Made by a program: the position numbers and the translations under genes
The notes under the pieces: model-generated
What the model saw: the letters and a program-made list of their open reading frames with translations, nothing else
What the model was told of the DNA's origin: nothing
Databases searched by the model: none
Shown: positions 1 to 6,641 of the stretch, piece after piece
How positions within the stretch are numbered: position 1 is the first letter of the stretch
Layout: every line of letters starts with the position of its first letter
From: Nitrospira sp.
GTDB taxonomy: Bacteria; Nitrospirota; Thermodesulfovibrionia; Thermodesulfovibrionales; SM23-35
Length of the DNA: 14,807 nt
NCBI GenBank assembly: GCA_016873575.1
Contig: VGWY01000039.1
Location: forward strand, 1 to 14,807
Direction: 5' to 3'

Positions 1-111
1 GGTAGCTGGACAAGACGGCGCAATCGGCTCAAAGCCACCATTTGCTGGAATTTCACAAAGAACGACGCTCGAAAAAAATTGACCAGATTCTACGAGACTA
101 TTAAGAATTAA
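1..111 (+). CDS. IS630-family transposase, C-terminal fragment (cut by window edge)
   Basis: Frame 1 is open from the first base to a TAA at 109-111 and encodes 36 residues. The tail has the pattern RRRNxxKATIxWxFTxxDARxKLxRxY. This matches the usual C-terminus of one IS630 branch (an RRN-ATI-W-FTT-DAR-KLK-LYP-like ending), the DDE transposases that insert at TA dinucleotides. Only the extreme C-terminus is visible, so the catalytic residues and the completeness of the element cannot be judged. The element would lie mostly left of the window, with its right end shortly after base 111. The downstream Trm112-like fragment lacks a start codon, which fits the IS having landed in or beside it. Family assignment rests on remembered consensus, not a search. 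Confidence 0.7.
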   Translation, partial: GSWTRRRNRLKATICWNFTKNDARKKLTRFYETIKN

Positions 112-140
112 GTTTACAAAGCACTAGTAAAATTTCTATA

Positions 141-311
141 AAAGGGAAAACCAAACAACAAAGACTGACCAGTCTGTTGCGTTGTCCACTGGATAAAAGC
201 AAGGTCATAGTAGAACAGGATTACCTGTGTTGCGAGCATCATCATCGATATCCCATTCACGATGGATTTCCTGTAATGTTGGAGAGAAATGCAATATCAA
301 CGACAAAATGA
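141..311 (+). pseudogene. Trm112-like (UPF0434/YcaR-type) small zinc-ribbon protein, 5'-truncated
   Basis: A frame open from 105 to the TGA at 309-311 encodes a peptide containing LLRCPLDKSKVI, then two adjacent Cys, then YPIHDGFPVMLE. This is the layout of Trm112-like proteins: a CP motif near the N-terminus, a central Cys, and the hallmark YPI-x-DGIPVML-E near the C-terminus. Family members are about 60 residues and either activate methyltransferases or are uncharacterised. The first motif reads CPLD rather than CPxC, so one expected metal ligand is absent. There is no ATG, and no convincing GTG/TTG with a ribosome site, ahead of the conserved part. The likely cause is truncation by the IS630-type element immediately upstream. 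An unusual start such as TTG 177 cannot be excluded but would remove conserved residues. Confidence 0.6.
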
Positions 312-404
312 AAAGAGCCATATAACAACAGCATCGACCAGACGAGGGTTAAGCCTGGCATGTTTTCACTCCGGCGTTAGTGGCCTGCGCTGGTCATGCA
401 AGCG

Positions 405-540
405 TTCCCCCCTCCGCTTCGCTCCGGGGGGAATGCGGCAGTTGAGCAGCGAACTCCTGAACCTCCCCTCCGCTCCGCTGCGGGGAGAACCAGGAGTTCG
501 AGACAGATGCCCCTCCGGGGCACTGCTCAACTGCCGCATT
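405..540. repeat. Nested palindromic (REP/MITE-like) repeat cluster
   Basis: Four hairpins can be drawn. The outer one has perfect 18-bp arms, aatgcggcagttgagcag (432-449) and its exact reverse complement at 523-540. Inside it, 450-459 pairs perfectly with 491-500 (10 bp) and 463-468 with 482-487 (6 bp), giving one long near-continuous stem. A second hairpin, 508-513 with 517-522, sits on the right flank inside the outer arms. A third, 405-412 with 426-433, precedes and slightly overlaps the left outer arm. The cluster is far more GC-rich than its surroundings. The gene-free stretch 312-637 holds nothing else I can identify. A non-autonomous mobile element or REP/BIME-type repeat is the best explanation. 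Confidence 0.75.
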
Positions 541-637
541 AACCCCACGAGCTAATCCACCTTCCTGTTAATTGTTTAGGCATGACATATCCGGAAACAA
601 TACATAAACTGCACGTATATTAGATTGGAAGATTTCA

Positions 638-910
638 ATGCGAAAGAAACTGACCATAACCGTAGATGAGGAAGTATATGCGGGCCTCTATAAGACAATT
701 GGTACTCGCAAAATTAGTAAATTTGTTGAGGAACTGGTGCGCCCATATGTAGTACGCCCAAAACTGGAATCAGCCTATGCCCAAATGGCAAAAGACAAAA
801 AGCGGGAAGAGGAAGCCATGGAGTGGGCAGAGACAACTTTTAAGGACATAGCTCATGAAAAGGGGTGCGGAAAGGCAAATAGATTGGTTCGGCAGATAAA
901 CAGGTGTTAA
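638..910 (+). CDS. MazE-type antitoxin-like protein, probably orphaned, with altered C-terminus
   Basis: 90 residues beginning MRKKLTITVDEEVYAGL, then a KISKFVEELVRPYV segment. This resembles a ribbon-helix-helix-type antitoxin: an N-terminal strand for DNA binding, two helices, then an acidic/basic toxin-binding tail (KDKKREEEAMEWAE). Homologues I recall end soon after EWAE-x-x-x-DIADE and overlap a MazF-type toxin gene. Here the frame instead runs through about 16 further unrelated-looking residues, and only a toxin-like start (MKRG) is visible downstream in another frame. A single-base indel near 850 would explain this. The last 4 bases overlap the convergent gene ending at 907. The ribosome site is weak (ggaaga). 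Binding to its own promoter is typical of the family, but no operator was identified. Confidence 0.6.
   Translation: MRKKLTITVDEEVYAGLYKTIGTRKISKFVEELVRPYVVRPKLESAYAQMAKDKKREEEAMEWAETTFKDIAHEKGCGKANRLVRQINRC
855..899 (+). pseudogene. Possible MazF-type toxin 5' remnant (14 codons)
   Basis: ATG at 855 in the +1 frame relative to the antitoxin reads MKRG followed by ten residues and a TAA at 897-899. MazF-family toxins paired with this antitoxin type commonly start MKRG(E/D)-I-x-W. The position, overlapping the antitoxin 3' end in an ATGA context, is where the toxin gene would begin. Nothing resembling the rest of MazF follows before the convergent gene. The match is only about four residues, so this is a tentative reading. 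Confidence 0.25.
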
Positions 911-2628
911 TTATTTTTTGAATTTGATACCATTTTGACCAGGGGTTTCAAGGCAAAAGGCAGAAGCAATGCAACAGAAGCAACAATAATGCCGATTATG
1001 AGACCTTTTATATTCCCTTTGAGAATCAATTCTCCCATTGAGCTACCAAATGCCACATAGGCCACACATGCTGGCAACATAAAGACAAATGTACTCCATA
1101 GGTAATGTAAAAATGGTATTGGTGTGACCCCAAAAAGATAGTTTAAGACCGGAAACGGTAAAACAGGGAGTAATCTTGCAAACGCTACTGCTTTCCAACC
1201 GTGTCTTTCAACTTTTTCTTTCAGCCATTTCCACCTTTCATAACCAAAGCGTTCTCTTATGGTATCGCCCATAAGATAACGTGCAATGAGGAATGCGACT
1301 GTTGCACCTGATGTTGCACCTGTTATAGAAAATACCACTCCCCAGAAAGGCCCCCAGAGAAAACCAGCGCCGAGGGTAAGGGGAAGACTCGGGATGAAAA
1401 GACTCGGGCCTATCGCATAGAAAATGATAAAAAATAATGGTGCGGCAACCTTATATGTATGTAAAAATTCAAATATGCCATCTGTTGAAATGAATCCACT
1501 CTTTCTTAAATAGGTGGTCAGGAATATTAAGAGAATTACTGCCAACCCTAAAAAGAATTTCCTGCTCATGAATCGCTGATTCATGGAAAGAATGAGTCTG
1601 TTCGTCCATTTTTTCATAGATGAGACAGGCTTCTCAATCAGCTTAATACCTGGCAGGAATTCAAGCATATGATATGCCTTTTTGCCCTTCTGGAGAAACC
1701 TACTTTTACAACCCATACAATAGGTAATTATGGTTTTTTCTTTCGATGCCTTTATAACCCTTTCAGTGAATGTATCTGATAGGTCTTTTGATAATGAACT
1801 CATCCCACCTCCACAACCACAACAGGAGGGTGTTAATGATTCATTTATTTTACCATCACCATTCATATATGCTTTTGCCCGCTGTCTTATCCCATCAAGT
1901 CTGAAGGAAGGACAGGGGTGGTGGAGGAAAAATCCCCCCTCGCCCCCCTTTCCTAAAGGGGGGATGGGGGGATTAATTGCTTCCACAGGCAAAACCTCTA
2001 ATATGTGTTCAACCTTTATTTCTGGAAGATGAGATAAGAGTATCTTTGTGCAATTGGTGCATCCTGTGATGATATGGGTAATCCTGTGTTTTTTCAGTCT
2101 CTCCTGAATTCTTTTTGTTGCCTTTTCTGATGAGTCAATATCTCCCATCTGATAGAGAGGATCAAAACAGCAATCAAGTGCTAAGCCTACTTTTTTATTC
2201 AGATGATTACTGAGAAGACGAACAGTCTTTCTAACTATTTCAGGACTTATCCCGGATAAGCTACACCCCGGCCAGAAAACCGTGTCTGTAGATGGATAAT
2301 AAGAAAATGGGAATTTGTGTCCTCTCATTGCAAAATGATACGCAGAGTTAATCGCTGTATTTATTGTTTCAGGAAGAGATCCATTCTTTATCATCTGGTA
2401 TTTAGTTTCAAATAAAGCCTCATTCGGTGAAATACCCTGTGGACACATCAAAGTACATTTTCCGCAGTTAGTGCAAAAAAAGGCATAATCTGGGAAATAA
2501 GTAATGACTATATCAGGGGTTCCGTAAAGATTTAAGAAAGGACATACCTTTTTACATTTACCACAAGAATTACAATTATCGAGAAATTCTTTCATCCTGA
2601 ATGACATTTCCATCGTATTTTGAATCAT
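907..2628 (-). CDS. Fusion: two-[4Fe-4S]/CCG-domain (HdrD/GlpC-like) protein with TVP38/DedA-type membrane domain
   Basis: 573 residues. The N-terminal part has two ferredoxin-type motifs, C19-x2-C22-x2-C25-x3-C29 and C52-x2-C55-x2-C58-x3-C62, each expected to bind a [4Fe-4S] cluster. Two CCG (cysteine-rich) domains follow: C122, C153-C154 with G189-C-T-N-C193, then H237-P-C239, C269-C270-G-C272 and C304-x2-C307. This is the architecture of heterodisulfide reductase subunit D, GlpC and related electron-transfer proteins. From about residue 355 the protein becomes a SNARE-associated/TVP38 membrane domain of about 215 residues, with several hydrophobic segments, a GATSGATVAFLIAR motif and RLLPVLPFPVLNYLFG. 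Residues 218-233 (NPPIPPLGKGGEGG) derive from an inserted palindromic repeat between the two CCG domains. The start codon overlaps the upstream glycosyltransferase stop (TAATG), implying coupled translation. The electron partner and substrate are unknown. Confidence 0.85.
   Translation of the reverse strand: MIQNTMEMSFRMKEFLDNCNSCGKCKKVCPFLNLYGTPDIVITYFPDYAFFCTNCGKCTLMCPQGISPNEALFETKYQMIKNGSLPETINTAINSAYHFAMRGHKFPFSYYPSTDTVFWPGCSLSGISPEIVRKTVRLLSNHLNKKVGLALDCCFDPLYQMGDIDSSEKATKRIQERLKKHRITHIITGCTNCTKILLSHLPEIKVEHILEVLPVEAINPPIPPLGKGGEGGFFLHHPCPSFRLDGIRQRAKAYMNGDGKINESLTPSCCGCGGGMSSLSKDLSDTFTERVIKASKEKTIITYCMGCKSRFLQKGKKAYHMLEFLPGIKLIEKPVSSMKKWTNRLILSMNQRFMSRKFFLGLAVILLIFLTTYLRKSGFISTDGIFEFLHTYKVAAPLFFIIFYAIGPSLFIPSLPLTLGAGFLWGPFWGVVFSITGATSGATVAFLIARYLMGDTIRERFGYERWKWLKEKVERHGWKAVAFARLLPVLPFPVLNYLFGVTPIPFLHYLWSTFVFMLPACVAYVAFGSSMGELILKGNIKGLIIGIIVASVALLLPFALKPLVKMVSNSKNN
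1931..1974. repeat. Intragenic palindromic repeat inserted in frame in the Fe-S/TVP38 gene
   Basis: The left arm (1931-1951) and right arm (1955-1974) are near-perfect reverse complements: aatcccccc, a 2-3 base mismatch, then cccccc and ttt, mirrored as aaagggggg, at, ggggggatt. The loop is 3 bases. Its reading frame gives NPPIPPLGKGGEGGF, a peptide I recognise as the translation of a palindromic repeat recurrent in several bacterial groups. It is much more GC-rich than the gene around it and sits between two conserved CCG domains, where an extra loop can be tolerated. Confidence 0.8.
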
Positions 2629-3395
2629 TATCTATAAAACTTTATAAGTTTGTACGGACTTATTCCCAGTATAAAAAGCAAAACTATGGCTACATTTCTT
2701 AAACTTGAAGGGATGGGTGATAATGGATAACCTTTTTTGATTCTACGTACAGATGCAGTAACAGGTAAGGGTATGTACTTCAAGCTTCCAATTTTTCTAA
2801 GTCTCAATGCCATATCAATGTCTTCAAGAAAGGGGTATTCCCTGAAACCACCAATTTTTTCAAAGGTATCTCTCCTGATAAACATTGCCTGGTCACCATA
2901 CGGCAGTAAAAATAATCTTGACCTTATGTTTGCAAAAAGTTCCACAAGCCTTGTGGATAGAGAATCATCATCAAATTTCAGTTTGAAAAACCCACCGATA
3001 TATTTTCCCAATATGTCATTCTGAACCTTGCTCTGAACTTGTTTCATGGGTCGTTTCAGCATCTCTTGAGATCTTGAATCCCCTGAATCACGTTCAGGGT
3101 CAGGGTGAAACAAAGAGGATACTTCTTCTGAAATGAGTGTATCAGCGTGAAGAAAAAGTAAAATCTCACCCCTTGCCAGAGAGGCACCCTTATTCATCTG
3201 GACACCTCTTCCCTTTGGAGATTTAACTACAATTGCCCCTGCATTCATGGCAATCTCTTTCGTCCTGTCAGTACTTCCTCCGTCAACAACGATAATCTCT
3301 AAGAGGTTCAGTTTTTTAGCTGATTCTATGCAGGCTTTAATATTTCGCTCTTCATTGAGTGCAGGAATTATCACAGAAATGCCGTTGTTTACCAA
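2628..3395 (-). CDS. Family 2 glycosyltransferase, TIGR04283-like (rSAM/selenodomain-associated transferase 2)
   Basis: 255 residues of cytoplasmic GT-A fold. The N-terminus has ISVIIPALNEERNI, then IVVDGGSTD (35-43) for nucleotide-sugar binding, GRGVQMNKGA (62-71) and LLFLHADT (79-86), whose H-A-D takes the DXD metal position. Further on are the acceptor-site segments LPYGDQAMFIRR, GGF and FLEDIDMALRLRKIG, typical of TIGR04283. The end (LGISPYKLIKFYR) also matches the family. Residues about 97-127 are an insertion from a repeat and look unlike the family. The best start is TTG at 3393-3395, since the upstream ATG frame stops after six codons; a modest gaagagtgg lies ahead of the TTG. The next gene overlaps its stop by one base. 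TIGR04283 genes often occur near TVP38-type genes and selenium- or arsenosugar-related radical SAM genes; the actual acceptor is unknown. Confidence 0.8.
   Translation of the reverse strand: MVNNGISVIIPALNEERNIKACIESAKKLNLLEIIVVDGGSTDRTKEIAMNAGAIVVKSPKGRGVQMNKGASLARGEILLFLHADTLISEEVSSLFHPDPERDSGDSRSQEMLKRPMKQVQSKVQNDILGKYIGGFFKLKFDDDSLSTRLVELFANIRSRLFLLPYGDQAMFIRRDTFEKIGGFREYPFLEDIDMALRLRKIGSLKYIPLPVTASVRRIKKGYPLSPIPSSLRNVAIVLLFILGISPYKLIKFYR
3015..3107. repeat. Intragenic repeat inserted in frame in the glycosyltransferase gene
   Basis: This stretch encodes an Arg/Ser/Gln-rich peptide (residues about 97-127, HPDPERDSGDSRSQEM and on) that interrupts the glycosyltransferase between the HADT motif region and the conserved GGFF-K-KFDDDS region. 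On the minus strand it reads as a series of ctgaa...ttcag pairs. These include the hairpin ccctgaa/ttcaggg near 3077-3096 and a ctgaaac...gttcag-like motif ending in cagaatgaca, typical of widespread dispersed intergenic repeats. Length is a multiple of three (about 93 bp) and no stop is introduced. Exact boundaries are estimated from where family similarity stops and resumes. Confidence 0.6.
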
Positions 3396-3635
3396 CTGCC
3401 ACTCTTCATATCAGGATAAAGGTTCCATCTTACTGAGAAAGACGTCATCCTTGCCAATTTAACCGAGCCATACTATTTAAAAATCCTTCATATCCTCAAC
3501 AGGAGTATGAGTTATACTTTTAAAAAGTAACCATTCCAAAACAAATATTTCCAATAGTTATTTTGAATGCATATGATTAAATTGATAGATATTTTCTATC
3601 CTACTTATAAATGTGGCTTTTTATAAGGGGGTGTG

Positions 3636-4256
3636 CTACAAACCGACCTGTTTACATGTTTTCAAAGGATACCTTTGCAGAGGCGAGTAATTTCCGTTTC
3701 GAAGCTCTTTAATCAAATCTTCAACACTATAAATATTGTTATCAAATACTGTAACTGTCTGACCTACTTCAGCGATTGTATGGGCATCACTGCCTCCAAT
3801 CTCTTTTACACCATCTCCATGCCGTTTGATCCAATTTTTACATGATTCATTCTCAGATTCATGGTTTCTCCCATTTAACGCTTCTACTATCTCAAAGGAC
3901 GGAAGGATGCGAATGTCTACGGGTCTGCTTTTTCTAAATGGATGTGCTGGGATTGCCACACCTCCCTCTTTTTTAATCCACTTCAGGAGACCTTCTGCAG
4001 CCATTCCTTTTGGGATATATTCTATAGGGCCAAATATCAGAAAATCACCCTTTGTAGTTGTGTACTCAATTCCTACAATAACACAGATTCCTGAGCTGTC
4101 AACTCCATTTTCTATGATAGACTTTGCAGCTATGGTGTCATGGTCAGTTATGCAAATAGCATCTATTCCTACCTCTCTTGCCCTTTTCAGAAGTTGAGCA
4201 ATTCTGATGGAACTGCAAGGGGAAAATCGTGTATGGATATGCATATCTACCAGCAT
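3636..4256 (-). CDS. PHP-domain metal-dependent phosphoesterase
   Basis: 206 residues forming a complete PHP domain. Metal-site motifs appear in order: D4-M-H6-I-H8 near the N-terminus with SPCS, ITDHDT (36-41), G62-I-E64, AHPF (104-107) and GGSDAH (154-159). These supply the His/Asp/Glu ligands of the usual trinuclear site. The family hydrolyses phosphate esters such as small phosphorylated molecules, histidinol phosphate or nucleotide ends; this short stand-alone type cannot be assigned a substrate. No signal peptide is seen, so it should be cytoplasmic. It is divergently oriented to the apgM-like gene, with about 116 bp of AT-rich sequence between. It is separated from the downstream glycosyltransferase by 240 bp in which I see no gene, so it is probably transcribed alone. 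The ribosome site (aaggat, about 11 bases ahead) is loose. Confidence 0.85.
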   Translation of the reverse strand: MLVDMHIHTRFSPCSSIRIAQLLKRAREVGIDAICITDHDTIAAKSIIENGVDSSGICVIVGIEYTTTKGDFLIFGPIEYIPKGMAAEGLLKWIKKEGGVAIPAHPFRKSRPVDIRILPSFEIVEALNGRNHESENESCKNWIKRHGDGVKEIGGSDAHTIAEVGQTVTVFDNNIYSVEDLIKELRNGNYSPLQRYPLKTCKQVGL

Positions 4257-4372
4257 AAGTTAATAATATCCTTGACCTTCAACATTGTCAAATAGAGAAA
4301 ATCGATAAAAAGAGCTTTATATATAGATAATATTGATTAGTATTATAGGTTTATGCTGTGTTATAAAAAAAT

Positions 4373-5671
4373 ATGCGATGTATTTTAGTAATCTTAGACG
4401 GTATCGGGGATAGGGGGCAGGATTGTTTTGAAGGCAGGACACCGCTTCAAGCTGCATACACCCCGAAACTGGATTACCTTGCTTCAATAGGAATGAATGG
4501 CTTATACCACAGTTTCATGCAGGGTATTCCGATGTCGAGCGAAACAGCTCATTTTTTAATCTTTGGATATGAAATGGAGGAATTCCCAGGAAGAGGTTAC
4601 ATTGAGGCAATAGGGAAGGGGATACCTGTTCAGGATAGGGATGTTGCTGTCTTATGTCATATATGCTGTGTTGAGAATAAGGATGGCAATCTTATTCTCA
4701 CATGGGGCCGTCCTGATATTGCATATGGAGAGGCTCAGGAACTTAAGAAATCAATAGAATCTTATGAAATAAATAAAACCAAGATTCATTTGCTACCTGC
4801 CGATGGCATTGATGGATTCCTTATATTGAGCGGAGAGGTAACAGATACCATAACTGATTCAGATCCAATCTATGAAGGTAAGGCAGTCATGGAGATTATG
4901 CCCACAGGACAAAAGAAGATTCCATCGTCTTCCAGAAAGACATCAGCTATTTTAAATAAATATCTTATCTGGTGCTATCAGACACTTTCTAAACACCAGA
5001 TAAACCGGAACCGCTTAGCAAGTAATTTCCCACCTGTGAATGCTCTTGTTACTCAACGGGCGGGTAAAAAAAAGAAATTGATACATTTCAATGGGAAGTG
5101 GGGCTTGAGGGGTTTGTCCATCTCTTCGGGTGCGATTTATTGGGGACTTTGTGGTGAATTGGGAATTGATACAATAAGGGTTAAAGACACAGGTAATATT
5201 GAAGAGGATTTGAAATACCGCCTCCGCCTTGCGAAGGATGCAAGGGATTATGAGTTTATCCATGTCCATACAAAGATGCCTGATGAGGCAGGACATACAA
5301 AAAACCCGTGGTATAAGAAAGAAGTGATTGAGGCTATAGACCGTGCGATGTCTGTTACAGTTAACGAGATTATAACAGACAGGGAAACCTTGCTCGTTGT
5401 TACAGCCGACCATTCCACGGCGAGTTCAGGAACCATGATACATACCGGTGAGACGGTACCCCTCACCATGGTTGGTAAATATGTGAGAAAGGACAGCATT
5501 CATGCATTTGATGAAATAAGTTGTGCCACCGGAGGGCTTGGAATGGTAAGGGGTAAGGAATTAATGCACCTCATCCTCAATTTTCTTGACAGGGCAAAGA
5601 TGCAGGGGCTTATGGATACACCAGTTGACCAGCCGTATTATCCTGGAAATTACAAGGCATTGACCCTATGA
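4373..5671 (+). CDS. apgM: Archaeal-type 2,3-bisphosphoglycerate-independent phosphoglycerate mutase (apgM-like, alkaline phosphatase superfamily)
   Basis: 432 residues. The apgM-family features are visible: ILDGIGD (D9, metal ligand), GRTPLQAAYTPKLDYLA (21-37), the nucleophile region SSETAH (S56 expected catalytic), FGYE, GRGYIEAIGKGI, the central RGLSISSGA, then DEAGH (304-308) and ADHST (from 345) with the late metal ligands. The family interconverts 3- and 2-phosphoglycerate in glycolysis/gluconeogenesis; some members act on other phosphosugars, so the substrate is a family-level assignment. The nucleophile motif is SSET rather than the more common SDTA. No Shine-Dalgarno precedes the ATG: the upstream bases are A/T only (ttataaaaaaat), although the start fits the family N-terminus. 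The stop overlaps the next gene by four bases (ATGA), so the two are a coupled unit. Confidence 0.8.
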   Translation: MRCILVILDGIGDRGQDCFEGRTPLQAAYTPKLDYLASIGMNGLYHSFMQGIPMSSETAHFLIFGYEMEEFPGRGYIEAIGKGIPVQDRDVAVLCHICCVENKDGNLILTWGRPDIAYGEAQELKKSIESYEINKTKIHLLPADGIDGFLILSGEVTDTITDSDPIYEGKAVMEIMPTGQKKIPSSSRKTSAILNKYLIWCYQTLSKHQINRNRLASNFPPVNALVTQRAGKKKKLIHFNGKWGLRGLSISSGAIYWGLCGELGIDTIRVKDTGNIEEDLKYRLRLAKDARDYEFIHVHTKMPDEAGHTKNPWYKKEVIEAIDRAMSVTVNEIITDRETLLVVTADHSTASSGTMIHTGETVPLTMVGKYVRKDSIHAFDEISCATGGLGMVRGKELMHLILNFLDRAKMQGLMDTPVDQPYYPGNYKALTL

Positions 5672-6468
5672 AAGATATAGATAAAAAACTCATTGATATT
5701 TTAGCTAACAAGCCTGACCTTATTATAGATTTTCCAGAGTGGATGCTCCCTGCCTCGACTATCAATACAATAAGAGACACTGAAAATGTTGCTATAGCAG
5801 AAATAGCCGGAAGGGATAGCGTTGCATCTGTAATTCGTGCAAGTGAAATGCGTCCGATTAAGGCAATAGTTCCGACGATAGCATATACCGGGACAGAATA
5901 TGGCAACTGGCAGGTGCCCTTTGAAAAGATAGATATATTGAAAGATGGATTACACAGAAACAACATTCATGTATTCGATCCGGTTGTATTAGGTTCTCCA
6001 AGATTCTGGTGGACGCTTTGCGGAAGATATGTTGCCCATTTTTTCAAAGCATATGGATTTTACTCTCATTGTGTTGGATGCCACCTCTATTTCCATGCTA
6101 TTCGGATACCCCTTGCTAAAAAGTTGAATTGTAATCTGGTGATTGGCGGCGAAAGAGAATCTCACAATGGAAAAATTAAAATCAATCAGATAGGAATAGC
6201 CTTAGATGCATATGCAGATTTTCTCAAACGGTTTGGTATCGAGCTTTCTCTCCCTCTCCGATATATGAATTCAGGCAAGGAGATCGAAGAAATTATCGGC
6301 CAGCAATGGGATGAGGGAAAACAACAGCTTGAGTGTGTTCTGAGCAGGAATTACCAGGAGATGGATGGCAGTGTTTCACTTTATGAAAAAGCCCTCAAAC
6401 AATTCTTTGAAGAATTTGCGTTTGAAGCTTCTGAAGAGGCAATAAAAAATTACCTGATAAAATTATAA
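5668..6468 (+). CDS. PP-loop-like (adenine nucleotide alpha hydrolase-like) protein of unknown function
   Basis: 266 residues, cytoplasmic, with no signal or membrane segment. I do not recognise a named family. AEIAGRDSVAS (44-54) resembles the SGGxDS ATP-pyrophosphatase (PP-loop) signature, with GRDS at 48-51. IVPTIAYTGTEY could be the second strand of such a fold. HCVGCHLYFHAIRIPLAKKL (from 134) has a C135-x2-C138 pair and is followed by NLVIGGERESHNGK (155-168), which recalls the conserved A-x-x-GE-R-E segment after the nucleotide site in QueC/ThiI/TtcA-type enzymes. By analogy it could adenylate a carboxylate or carbonyl, or handle sulfur, but that is inference. It overlaps the phosphomutase-like gene by ATGA, so the two products are probably made together, perhaps acting on the same phosphorylated metabolite. 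Confidence 0.55.
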   Translation: MKDIDKKLIDILANKPDLIIDFPEWMLPASTINTIRDTENVAIAEIAGRDSVASVIRASEMRPIKAIVPTIAYTGTEYGNWQVPFEKIDILKDGLHRNNIHVFDPVVLGSPRFWWTLCGRYVAHFFKAYGFYSHCVGCHLYFHAIRIPLAKKLNCNLVIGGERESHNGKIKINQIGIALDAYADFLKRFGIELSLPLRYMNSGKEIEEIIGQQWDEGKQQLECVLSRNYQEMDGSVSLYEKALKQFFEEFAFEASEEAIKNYLIKL

Positions 6469-6552
6469 AGAGCTAAATACCTGATGTAAACGATTTAACC
6501 TTTGATACCGCATCAACATAGGCCCACAAAATCAGAAAAAAATATCCTGTAC

Positions 6553-6641
6553 AAAAAGGGAAGCCACGAATACCCCCTGAGTCTTCTGACCAGGTCCCAG
6601 CCTTCGTGGCTTGTTTCTCTTAAAAATTATGGCTTCCCTTT
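6553..6641 (-). terminator. Bidirectional-looking hairpin repeat acting as terminator for the His-rich gene
   Basis: aaagggaagcc (6555-6565) pairs perfectly with ggcttcccttt (6631-6641), and aagccacgaa (6561-6570) pairs perfectly with ttcgtggctt (6603-6612). The two stems share aagcc, so they are partly exclusive. Read on the minus strand, the structure begins at the His-rich gene stop (6640-6642) and ends in a run of five T (6553-6557), as a rho-independent terminator would. It also lies after the plus-strand gene ending at 6468. A related element occurs at 14565-14620. Confidence 0.55.

Noticed and set aside
405..540. CRISPR array
   Set aside because: The repeats are inverted and nested, not direct and regularly spaced, and no cas gene is nearby.
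289..555. Open frames on both strands across the palindromic block
   Set aside because: They exist only because the GC-rich repeat lacks stops; the predicted peptides are low-complexity mirror images and have no start signals.
3396..3635. A hidden small gene between the glycosyltransferase and the PHP gene
   Set aside because: Frames on both strands are short and A/T-rich, without a ribosome site or recognisable motif; a six-codon minus-strand frame (MKSGSW) just before the TTG start is too short to support.
4257..4372. Specific sigma-70 promoters in the divergent PHP/apgM gap
   Set aside because: Several TTGAC-like and TATAAT-like words occur in this AT-rich gap, but none pair at acceptable spacing convincingly enough to call.
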